Assembly (NCBI RefSeq): GCF_020216065.1
Contig: NZ_JAIWNA010000007.1
Span: 124,001-188,000, forward strand
Direction: 5' to 3'
From: Nocardia rosealba
GTDB taxonomy: Bacteria; Actinomycetota; Actinomycetes; Mycobacteriales; Mycobacteriaceae
DNA length: 64,000 nt
The notes beneath the pieces are model-generated. The model was not told the origin of the DNA, did not search any database, and saw only the letters and a program-made list of their open reading frames with translations. Made by a program: the position numbers and the translations under genes. Below are positions 10,082 to 22,000 of the stretch, piece by piece; the stretch's first letter is position 1; each line of letters begins with the position of its first letter.

Positions 10082-13000
10082 GTGACCAGGGCGTCGCGGG
10101 CGTCCGGGACCCGAGCCAGACAGCGGGGCAAGACGCTGCCGCAACTGCTGTCCGTCGCGGTGGAGTCCAACCCGGGTGGATTGGCGCTGAGCTGGTCCGA
10201 CGGTGTGTCGGCGCCGGTTCGCCTGACCTACGGCGAACTCGACGAGCGCGCCAACCGGTTGGCCCGATTGCTGATCGAGCGTGGGGTCGGTCCCGAGGAC
10301 GTGGTCGCCGTCGGTATCGGCCGCTCACCGGAGTCGGTGCTCGCCATGTGGGCGGTGACCAAGGCCGGTGCGGCCTTCCTGCCCGTCGACCCGAACTACC
10401 CGCAGGCGCGGGTGTCGCACATGCTCGCCGACGCGGGCGCGGTGGTCGGGCTGTCGATGTCGGCGGCCGTCGATCGCCTGCCCGCCACCGTCGACTGGTT
10501 GTGTCTGGACGATCCCTCGGTGCGCCGCGCCGCCGAGGAACACCCCGGCGACCCGGTGACCTTCGCCGACCGGGTGCGCCCGCTGCGGCTGCAGCATCCC
10601 GCCTACGTGGTGTACACCTCCGGATCGACCGGTCTGCCCAAGGGCGTCGTGGTCACCCACGCCGGTCTCGCGGGCTACTGCGCCGAGCAACGCGCCCACT
10701 ACGGCATCGAACCCACCTCGCGCACTCTGCATTTCGCGTCGCCGTCGTTCGACGCCGCCGTGCTGGAACTGCTGATGGCCGTGGGTGCGGGGGCGACCAT
10801 GGTGATCGCGCCCGCGGGCATCCTCGGCGGTGCCGAGCTGGCCGAGGTGCTGCGCCGCGAGTCGGTGACGCACATGTTCATCACCACCGCCGCCCTTGCC
10901 TCGCTCGATCCCACCGGCCTCGACGAACTGGCCGTGGTCACCACCGGTGGTGAGGCGTGTCCGCCGGATCTGATCCGCCGCTGGGCTACCGGCACCCGGC
11001 GTTTCCACGATTGCTACGGGCCGACCGAGACCACCATCGTCACCAATATCAGTGCGCCGCTGGAGATCGGCGACACGGTGAACATCGGTGCCCCGCTGCG
11101 TGGGGTCACCGAGTACGTGCTCGACGAACGCCTCGTCCGCGTGCCCGACGGCATGATCGGCGAGCTGTACATCGCGGGTAACGGGCTGGCGCGCGGCTAC
11201 CACCGCAGGCCCGCACTCACCGCTTCCCGGTTCGTCACCGACCCGTTCGATCCGGCGGGTGGGCGCATGTATCGCACCGGCGATCTGGTGCGCAGACGAC
11301 CCGACGGCGCCATCGAATTCGTGGGACGCAACGACTTCCAGGTGAAGGTGCGCGGATTCCGCATCGAGCTCGGCGAGATCGACACCGTGCTCACCGCGCA
11401 CGAGTCCGTCGACTTCGCGGTGACCGTCGGCCACGAACTCGACAACGGCACAACGATTCTCGCCGCCTACGTGCATGCCGCGCCGGGCGCCTCGATCGAT
11501 CTCGACGAGGTGCTCGCCCACGCCAAGGCCGGTCTGCCCGCCCACATGGTGCCGACCGCGCTGACGGTGCTCGACACCATCCCGCTCACCCCCGTCGGCA
11601 AGCTCGACCGCGCCGCGCTGCCCGCCCCCACCCTGCGCGCCGCCGAGTTCCGCAGGCCGTCCGGTGCGATGGAGGAGCTGGTCGCCGCGGTCTTCACCGA
11701 CCTGCTGCACCCGGCCGACCCGATCGGCGCCGACGACGACTTCTTCGCCCTCGGCGGCAACTCCCTGCTCGCCACCCGGGTCGCGGCTCGGCTCGGCGCC
11801 GAACTGTCCACCCGCGTTCCGGCCGGGCATGTCTTCGAAAGTCCCACTGTCGCGGGGCTTGCCGCGCTGCTCGAGCCGCTGAAAGGTGCCGGAGGACACG
11901 CACCGTTGACCCGGCGTGGCCGGCCCGAGCTGATTCCGCTCTCGCCCGCGCAGCGGCGGATGTGGTTCCTCAACCAGTTCGACCCGAACTCCACGGCCGA
12001 GACGATCCCGTTCGCCCTGCGCCTGACCGGACCGTTCGACGCGCACGCGCTGTACGCGGCGCTGTCGGATCTGGTCGGCAGGCACGAATCCCTGCGCACC
12101 TGGTACCCGGTGCTCACCGCCGGTGAAACCGCCGACGGCGACGGTGTGGCCGAAGGTGTCGGGCACCAGGTGATCCTGCCCGCCGCCGAAGCGGTGCCCG
12201 AGGTGCTCGTAGACAGTTTGTCCGAGGACGAATTGCCGCTCTGGCTGGCCGAATTCGCCGCCAAGGGTTTCGATGTGGCGGCCGGGGTGCCGCTGCGGGT
12301 GGCGCTGGCCGAGCTCGGCCCGCGCGATCATGTGGTCGCGATCGCCCTGCACCACATCACCGCCGACGGTGCCTCCATCACCCCACTGCTGCGCGACCTG
12401 CTCGGTGCCTACCTGGCTCGGCGCAACCGGTCCCGGCCCAGCTGGGCGCCTCTGCCGGTGCAATACGCCGACTACACGCTGTGGCATCGCGAACTGCTCG
12501 GCGCCGAGGACGATCCCGACTCCCTGGCCGCCGCCCAGATCGCCTTCTGGCGCAACACCCTCGCCGCCCTGCCCGACCGCCTCGACCTGCCGACCGACCG
12601 TCCGCGTCCCCCCGTATTCAGCGGTCGCGGTGCGGAATTCGGCTTCCAGATCCCCGCCGCCGTGCACACCGCCCTCGCCGACCTGGCCCAACGTACCGGC
12701 ACCTCGGAGTTCATGGTCGTGCACGCCGCGCTCGCGGTGCTGCTGAGCCGGGTGGCCCACACCGACGACATCGCCATCGGCACCCCGGTGGCCGGGCGCG
12801 GTGCCCGCGAACTCGACGACCTGATCGGCATGTTCGTCAACACCCTGGTCCTGCGCACCCAGGTGGACCAGCGGGCGAGCTTCCTCGAGCTGCTGCGGGC
12901 GACCAAACGCGCCGACCTGGCCGCGTTCGCCCATGCCGACCTGCCCTTCGAACGGCTCGTCGAACTGCTCGACCCGGTGCGCTCGCAGGCGCATCATCCG

Positions 13001-16000
13001 CTGTTCCAGGTGGCGCTGTTCTTCCAGAACCTCGACCTGCCGACGCTGCGGCTGCCCGGCATGGAAGTGGCACCCGTCGAATTCGGTGGCGCGGTCGCAC
13101 GTTTCGACCTGCAACTGACCGTCGTGCCCGGTACCGATCCGGCCGAACCGATGGCGGCGCTGTTCACCTACGCCACCGATCTGTTCGACGCGGCGTCCAT
13201 CGAGAACCTGGCCGGGCGCTTCACCCGCCTGCTCTCGGCGGTGACCGCCGAGCCGTCGCTGAGTGTGGCCGAGGTCGACCTGCTCACCGACGAGGAACGT
13301 CACCAGAGCATCGTCGCCTGGAACGACACCACCCACCCGGTGGCGCCGGAGCTCGTGCTCGAAGCCTATCGCCGTGCGGTGCAGGCACATCCGTCGGCAA
13401 CGGCGCTGGTGTACGAGGGCGTCGCGCTCACCTATCGGCAGTTCGACGAGCGGGTCAACGCGCTGGCCCGCGTGCTGATCGGTGCGGGTGTCGGCCCGGA
13501 AAGCCTTGTCGGACTGGCTGTTCGGCGCTCGCCGGAACTGGTGATCGGGATGTACGCGGTGCTCACCGCCGGTGGCGCCTACGTGCCGCTCGACCCGGAT
13601 CACCCGGCCGACCGCATCGCCTACATCCTCGACACCGCCCGCCCCGCCTGCGTGGTGAGCACCCGCGCCGACGCCACAGCCCTCCCCACGGGGATCGGCG
13701 TGGTGCTGGTCGACGAACTCGACACCACCGGTGTGTCCGTCGAGCCGGTGCGCCCCGAGGAACTCCTCGCCCCGCTGCACCCCGAGCACCCCGCCTACGT
13801 CATCTTCACCTCCGGTTCCACCGGCAAACCCAAGGGCGTGCTGATCTCGCACGCCGCCATCCACAACCAGCTGGTGTGGATGCTGGCGAAATACCCCCTG
13901 GTCCTGGGCGACGTCTACCTCCAGAAGACCGCGACCACCTTCGACGTGTCCCTCTGGGGTTACTTCCTCCCCTTGCGCGTGGGAGCCACTCTGCTGCTGG
14001 CCACCCCCGACGGCCACCGCGATCCGGCGTACCTCATCGATCTCATCGACACCCACCGCGTCACCGTCACCGACTTCGTGCCGTCGATGCTCACGGTTTT
14101 CGCGGCGCAGGCTCGCGCCGACCGGCCGGAAGTCGAGTCCGCGACGAGCGGGTCGGCACCTGGCGACAACGCTGCCGGTGTGGTCGCCGACGCCACGCAG
14201 GCCTCGGGCGGACCCGCCGACTCGGCATCGCCGCGAGGCGTGGCGGGTGGGCTGCCGCAGCGTGTGCCCGGGAATTCCGCGGGGCTCCGAGGTGGTTCGG
14301 CGACGAGCGGTGGCGATGCCGGTCAGGCTTCGTCCGGGCTCGGTGGCTCGACGCAGTCCGGTTCGGGTTCGCGACAGGCGCACGGTCTGGGTGGTCCGTC
14401 CCCGGCGGCCCCGTCGGGATCCGTCGGGGATCGTGTCACCCGCGAGCGGCTCTTGCGTTCCGCGCTGGCTACCGCGCCCGCTCAGGAGGACGAGCCGCCC
14501 GCGTGGTCGCTGCGGGCCTCGCGGACCTCGGCCAACCCGCTGCCCGGGCCGGTCGGGGCCGAGCCTGCCAGCTTGTCGACATTGCGCGACGTCTTCGTGA
14601 TCGGTGAGGCGTTGCCGCCGGAAACCGTCGATGCCATGGCCGAGGTGTGTTCGGCGCGGCTGCACAATCTGTACGGGCCGACCGAGGCCGCTGTCTCGGT
14701 GACCTACTGGCCCGCCAGGGCGGGGGAGCGGTCGGTGCCGATCGGTCTGCCGCAGTGGAACACCCGGGTGTACGTGCTCGACGAGCGGCTGCGGCCGGTG
14801 CCGCCGGGCGTCGCGGGTGAGCTCTATCTCGCGGGCGATCAGCTCGCGCGCGGGTATGTCGCGCGGCCCGGTCTCACCGCCGATCGGTTCGTCGCCGACC
14901 CGTTCGCCGCCGATTTCGGTGGCTCGGTGACCGGTGCCGCCCGCATGTACCGCACCGGTGACCTGGTGGTGTGGCGCAGGCCGACCGCCGGGGAGCCCCA
15001 GCGGCTCGACTACCTGGGACGCATCGACTTCCAGGTGAAGTTCCGTGGCCAGCGCATCGAGCTCGGTGAGATCGAAACCGCGCTGCTGGCAAGTGAATCC
15101 GTGAGCCAGGCAGTGTCGGTGGTTACCGCGACCGAACTGGGCGATCAGCTGGTGGCCTATGTGGTTCCGGCGCCCGGTCGCGCCGCCGATCCGGATCGTC
15201 TGCTCGCCCTGGTATCCAAAACGCTTCCGGCGTACATGGTTCCGGCCGCCATCACCGTGCTCGACGAATTGCCACTCAATCCGAGCGGCAAACTCGACCG
15301 CAAAGCGCTGCCCACACCGCATTTCACCACGCGCGCCTTCCGTGCCCCCGCGACCGCGGCTGAGCGGCTGGTCGCCGCGCTCTACGGAGAAGTGCTGGGG
15401 CGCAAGGACATCGGCGCCGAAGACGACTTCTTCGCCCTCGGCGGGAACTCCCTTGTCGCGACCCGGCTGGTCGCCCGTCTCGGCGCCGCCACCGGTAGCC
15501 GCATCCCCGTGCGCACCCTGTTCGAGCACCCGACGGTCGCGGCGTTCGCCGCCACCCTCGACCCGGCCGCCGTCGACGCGACGGCGGACACCGTCTCCAC
15601 CCTCGGCAACCTGGACCGCCCGGCCGACCTCCCACTGTCACCGGCCCAGCGCCGCATGTGGTTCCTCAACCGCTTCGATCAGGGCGCCACCGGCGACGGC
15701 ACCGCCGCCTACAACCTCCCCTTCGCCCTGCGCCTCACCGGCAACCTGGACGTCGCGGCCCTCACCACGGCCCTGCACGACGTCCTCGCCCGCCACGAGG
15801 TCCTGCGCACCGTCTACCCCGACTCCGGCGACGGCCCGATCCAGCGGATCCTGCCCGCCGACGAGGTCGACCTCGGCATCACGGTCCACCGCATCGGTGA
15901 ACCCGCCGACCCCTTCGCCACCACCAAGCTCCCGGTCGTGAACATTGCCGCCGGTGCGGATCACCCGACCTCCGGTGTTTCCGGCTTCGGGGACGATCAG

Positions 16001-19000
16001 CCCGCCGGTGTGGGCGCCGCCGAGTCCGGGTCCGGCGCGGAGCTGGTCGAACAGATCACCGCACTGGCTTCGACCGCCTTCGATGTGACGGCCGAGGTGC
16101 CCTTGCGGGTGCGGTTGTTCGAGGTGACCGGTGCCGATCCGGACGCGCCGACGGAATACGTGCTCGCGGTGGTGGTGCATCACATCGCGGCCGACGCCTC
16201 GTCGATGGCGCCGTTGGTACGCGACATGACCACCGCCTATCTCGCACGGGCGGCCGGTCACGCGCCCGACTGGGCGAGTCTGCCGGTGCAGTACGCCGAC
16301 TACGCGCTGTGGCAGGTGGATCGGCTGGGCGCCGAAAGCGACTCCGAATCGCTTGCGGCACAACAGGTTGCCTTCTGGCAGGCGGAACTGTCCGAGCTGC
16401 CGGACCTGCTGGAACTGCCCGCTGATCGCCCGCGCCCCGCCGTCGCCTCGCTCGCCGGTGACCGGGTGCCGGTGCGGATCGACGCCGACACCCACGCCGG
16501 GCTCGCGCGGATCGCGCAGCAGACCGGTTCGACGGTCTTCATGGTGCTGCACACGGCCTTCGCCGTGCTGCTCGCGCGGCTGGCCGGTACCGCCGACGTG
16601 GCGGTCGGGACACCCGTCGCCGGACGCGGGGAACGCGAACTCGACGACCTGATCGGCATGTTCGTCAACACCGTCGTCCTGCGCACCCGCTACGACGGGA
16701 GCGCGGCCTTCACCGAGCTGCTCGCCGACCAGCGCTCCCGCGATCTGGCCGCCTTCGCCGCCGCCGATGTGCCCTTCGAACGGCTCGTGGAGGTCCTCGA
16801 CCCGCCGCGTTCCACGGCACGTCACCCGCTGTTCCAGGTCGGCCTGTCCTTCCAGAACGTGGACCACGCCACCCTCGAACTGCCGGGTCTGCGGATCGCC
16901 CCGGTGCCCGCGGATCTCGCGGTCTCGCAATTCGACCTGCACCTGATCGTCGGTGACGGGTACGGCGGGGACGGCACCCCCACCGGCATCGAAGGGTTCT
17001 TCACCTACGCCACCGACCTGTTCGACACCGCCACCGTGGCCGGGTTCGCCGAGCGGCTGAACCTGCTGCTCGACGCGATCGTGCGTGAACCGGCCCGGGT
17101 GGTCGGCGATGTCGATCTGCGCACGGCCGTCGAACGGGCGAGCGAAATCGTCAGCGGTGCCGCCGATCTCGCGATGCCGACGGGCACCCTCGCCGATCTG
17201 CCCGCCGCCGCGCGGCCCGAAGCGATCGCCCTTGTCGCGGACCTGCCCGAGGGCCGTCTCGAACTGACCTATGCCGAGTTCGAGGCGCGTGCGAATCGCC
17301 TTGCCCGCCATCTCATCTCGCTCGGTGTCGGCCCGGAGACGTTGGTCGCGCTCGCCCTGCCCCGCTCGGTGGACCTGGTGGTCGCCATGTACGCGGTGGC
17401 TCGTTCCGGCGGCGCCTACGTGCCGATCGACCCGGATCAACCCGCCGACCGCACCGACTACATCCTGCACACCGCAGCCCCGATCTGCGTGCTGACCAAC
17501 GGCTTCCGCACCGACGCGGCGCCCGTGGTCCGGGTGGACCATCCGGCGGTGCAGTCCGCCGATCCGGCCCCGGTGACCGATGCGGATCGTCGCGCGCCGC
17601 TGCGTCCGGAGAACACGGCCTACGTCATCTTCACCTCGGGATCCACCGGACGACCCAAGGGTGTCGCGGTCCCGCATGCGGCTGTGGTCAACCAATTGCA
17701 GTGGCTTCGTGCCGAATTCGAGACGACCGCCGCCGACGCGTTCCTGCTGAAGACGCCCGCCACTTTCGACCTCTCGGTGTGGGAGTTCTGGTCGGCGGCC
17801 GTCTGTGGTGGACGCCTGGTGATCGCCGCACCCGACGGGCACCGCGATCCGGCCTACCTGGACGCGCTCATCGCCGACGCGGACGTCACCACCCTCACGG
17901 CGGTCCCGTCGCTGCTCGACACCTTGGTCGGCTACTGGGAGGCGGCAACGCCCCCGCTGCGCCGCATCCTGGCCATCGGCGAAACGCTGCCCGCGGCGCT
18001 GGCGCAGCGATTGCTGAATGCCCTGCCGGACGACAGGATCGACAATCTCTACGGCCCCACCGAGGCGGCCGTCTCGATCACCGACCATCGGGTGACCTCC
18101 GCCGATACCGAGACCGTTCCCATCGGCGCGCCCGAGTGGAACAGCCGTGTCTACGTGCTCGACGAGCGTCTGCGTCCCGTGCCACCCGGCGTGCGTGGCG
18201 AGCTGTACCTCGGTGGTGTTCAGCTGGCCAGGGGTTACCTGCGCAAACCGGCCCTCACCGCCGAACGCTTCCTGGCCGACCCCTTCCAGCCGGGTGCCCG
18301 GATGTACCGCACCGGCGACCTGGTCATCCGCACGCCCGCGGACAGTGGGACCCATGGCGAACTGATCTACCTGGGCCGCACCGACTTCCAGATCAAGGTC
18401 CGTGGCTTCCGGGTGGAACCCGGCGAGGTCGAAGCCGCGCTCCTGGGCCTCCCGCAGGTCGCGCAAGTCGCCGTCCTGGCACGCACCGACGCCCATTACG
18501 GCGACCGCCTCGTCGCGTACGTGGTGCCGACGGCCTCCCGCGCGGCCGAAGGTGGAGACATCACCGGGGCGTCCGGCGGCACCGCTCCAGGGGCGAGCAC
18601 GTACCCGGCTGTCGGCGGCACCCGCTCTGAATCGGCCGCCGACCGCGCCGCGCATTTCGGTGCTGCCGAGAACTCGGTCGCGGCATCCGCCCCGGCCGTT
18701 CGCCCGGAACTCGATGTGGCGCAGGTCAAGTCCGCGCTGCGGGAGAAACTGCCCGCGTACCTGGTACCTGAGGCATTCGTGGTGCTCGATGCGCTGCCTC
18801 GCACCGTCAACGGCAAACTGGACCGCACTGCGCTGCCCGCGCCGGTCTTCGAATCCGCCGCTTTCCGGGCGCCGACGACGCCTACGGAGCAGTTGATCGC
18901 CGGGGTCTACGCAGACATCCTCGGGGTGGACGACGTCGGTGCCGATGACGACTTCTTCGCCCTCGGCGGCAACTCGCTGCTCGCGACCCGTGCGGCCGCC

Positions 19001-22000
19001 CGCATCGCCGAGGCGTTGAACCGTGCGGTGGGCGTGCGACTGCTGTTCGAGGCCCCGACGGTCACCGAACTCGCGCTGCGGGTACACCGGGCCGACGAGT
19101 TGTCGGCCGCGCGCCCGGTCGCGGGACCGCGCCCGGCCCAGGTGCCGCTGTCGCTGGCCCAACAGCGCATGTGGCTGCTCAACCAGCTCGACCCCGACGC
19201 GACCGTCTACAACATCCCCGCCGCCATCCGCCTCACCGGCACCCTCGACCTGCCCGCCCTAGAGGCCGCCGTCCGCGACCTGTTCACCCGCCACGAAGTC
19301 CTGCGCACCCGCTACCCGGCGACCCCGCACGATCGGACCCGTCAGCCTGCGGCGCTCACCAGGGGAACCGCCGCCGGGCAACCTGCGACCGGTGCGTCGG
19401 TGGATGCCAGCACAGCGCACCGTGGCACGGGGACGGCTGGGCAATCGGCGACCGGTGCGTCGGCGGGCGCCAGCACAGGGCATCGCGGCACGGGGACGGC
19501 TGGGCAACCGGCGACCGGTGCGTCGGCGGGCGCCACGGCCGGGCGCGGCACCGAACGGGGTCCTGTGCAGGAGGTGCTGGCACCGGGGGCGGTCGACCTC
19601 GACCTCACGCCCGTACCGGTCACCGCCGACGACGTGCTCGCCGAAGTGCGATGCACCGCCTCGACCGGGTTCGATGTCACCGCCGCGCCACCGGTCCGGT
19701 TGCGTCTGCTCCGGCTGAGTGCCGACGAACACGTGCTGGTGTTCGTCGCGCATCACATCGCCGCCGACGGCTTTTCGATGGGCCCACTCACCAGGGACCT
19801 GGTGCTCGCCTACACCGCGCGCACCTCGGGCGCCGCGCCCGCGTGGACGCCACTGCCCCTCCAATACGTCGATTACGCGGTGTGGCAACGCGATACGCTC
19901 GGCGACGAGGCGGACCCGTCATCGATCGCCGCGAACCAGCTCGCCTACTGGACCACCGAACTCGCCGACCTCCCCGACGAGATCGACCTGCCGACCGACC
20001 GGCCGCGCCCGGCGGTGCAGTCCTTCGCCGGTACCACAACAGGTTTCGACATCGACGCCGACCTGCACGCCGGACTCGCCGCACTGGCCCGCCGCGAAGG
20101 CGTCACCGTGTTCATGGTCGTGCAGGCCGCGCTCGCCACCCTCCTGGCCCGCCTGTCCGGCACCGACGACGTCGCCATCGGGACCCCGATCGCCGGTCGC
20201 GGCGCGCGAGAACTCGACGACCTCGTCGGCATGTTCGTCAACACCCTCGTGCTGCGCAGCCGCGTCGCGGGCGACGAACCGTTCACCGCGCTGCTCGCCG
20301 CCACCCGCGACACCGACCTGCGCGCCTTCGCCCACGCCGACGTCCCGTTCGAGCGGGTCGTCGACGCGGTCCGACCGGCCCGCTCGACCAGCAGGCACCC
20401 CCTGTTCCAGGTGGCGCTGTCGTTCGAGAACCTCGCCCCGGTGACCGTGGAACTGCCCGGTCTCGCCGTGCACGCCCTCGACGCCCGCACCGCCGACGCC
20501 AAGTTCGACCTGCTGCTCACCGTGCGCGAACAGCAGCGCAACGGCGGCATGTACGCCGAATTCACCTACGCCACCGACCTGTTCGACGAATCGACGGTCC
20601 GTACCCTCGGCGCCCGTTTCGCACGCCTGCTCGCCGCAGTCGTCGCCGACCCCACCGTGCCCGTCGGCGATATCGACTTGCTCGACGACCAGGAACTCGC
20701 CGCGCAGACAACCTTCGCGGGCCCACCCGCCGCGCCGCCGCGCACCCTCGCCCAGCTCATGGGCGACGCCGTCCGCGCCAACCCGTCGGGAATCGCGCTA
20801 CGCGGCGAAGGACGCGGCTTCACCTACACCGACCTCGACGCGGCCGCCAACCAGTTGGCCCGTGCGCTCATCGCGCGTGGCGCGGGCCCGGAAGTGCCGG
20901 TGGCCGTCGCCATCCGGCGATCGGTGGAATCCGTCCTCGCGCTGTGGGCCATCGCCCGCACCGGCGCGGTGATCGTGCCGATCGACCCCGGCTACCCCCT
21001 CGACCGGATCGCGCACATGGTCGCCGATTCGGGTGCGACCCTCGGCGTCACCCTGGCCGCCGAACTCGCCGACCTGCCCGCGTTGCCCGCCGCCGGTGGC
21101 TGGGTGGCGCTCGACGACCGCGCGTTCACCGCCGAGGTCGCGGCCAATCCCGGTGTCGGGCTGCGCGAGATCGAGCTCCTCGGCACCGCGCGCCCGGACG
21201 GTGCCGCGTACATGATCTACACCTCCGGGTCGACCGGTCTGCCCAAGGGCGTCGTGGTCACTCATGCCGGTGTCGCCAACTTCTGCGCCGAACAGGTCGA
21301 GCGCTACCGGCTCGACAAGTCCACGCGCGCACTGGCATTCGCCTCACCGTCGTTCGACGCGTCCATGCTGGAACTACTGCTCGCCCTCGGCGGTGCCGGC
21401 ACGCTCGTCGTCGCCCCGGCCGACAGTGTCGGCGGCACCGACCTGGCCGAACTGATCCGCACGGAAGGGGTGACCCATGCCTTCCTCACCCCGACCGTGC
21501 TCGCCACCCTGGAGCCCGAGGGCCTGCCCGACCTGCGCGTCCTGATCGTCGGCGGCGAGCACCTGCCCGCCGACCTCGCCGCCGGATGGGACGCGCTGCC
21601 GCAGCGCCGCCTGCACAACGCCTACGGCCCCACCGAGGCGACCATCGCCGCCACGATCAGCGCACCGCTGCACGGCACCGACGTGCACATGGGCGGCCCG
21701 ATCCGTGGCCTCCGCGCACTGATCCTCGATCCGCGCCTGCACCCGGTGCCCGAAGGCACCACCGGTGAGCTCTACGTGGGCGGTATCCAGCTGGCCCGCG
21801 GCTACCACCAGCGGGCGGGCCTCACCGCCACCCGCTTCGTCGCCGATCCGTACGGGCCGGCCGGGTCACGCCTCTACCGCACCGGCGACCTCGTCCGCCG
21901 TCGCGGCGACGTGCTGGAATTCGTGGGCCGCAACGACTTCCAGGTGAAGATCCGCGGCCTGCGCATCGAACTCGGCGAGATCGACGCCGTGCTGGCCGGC

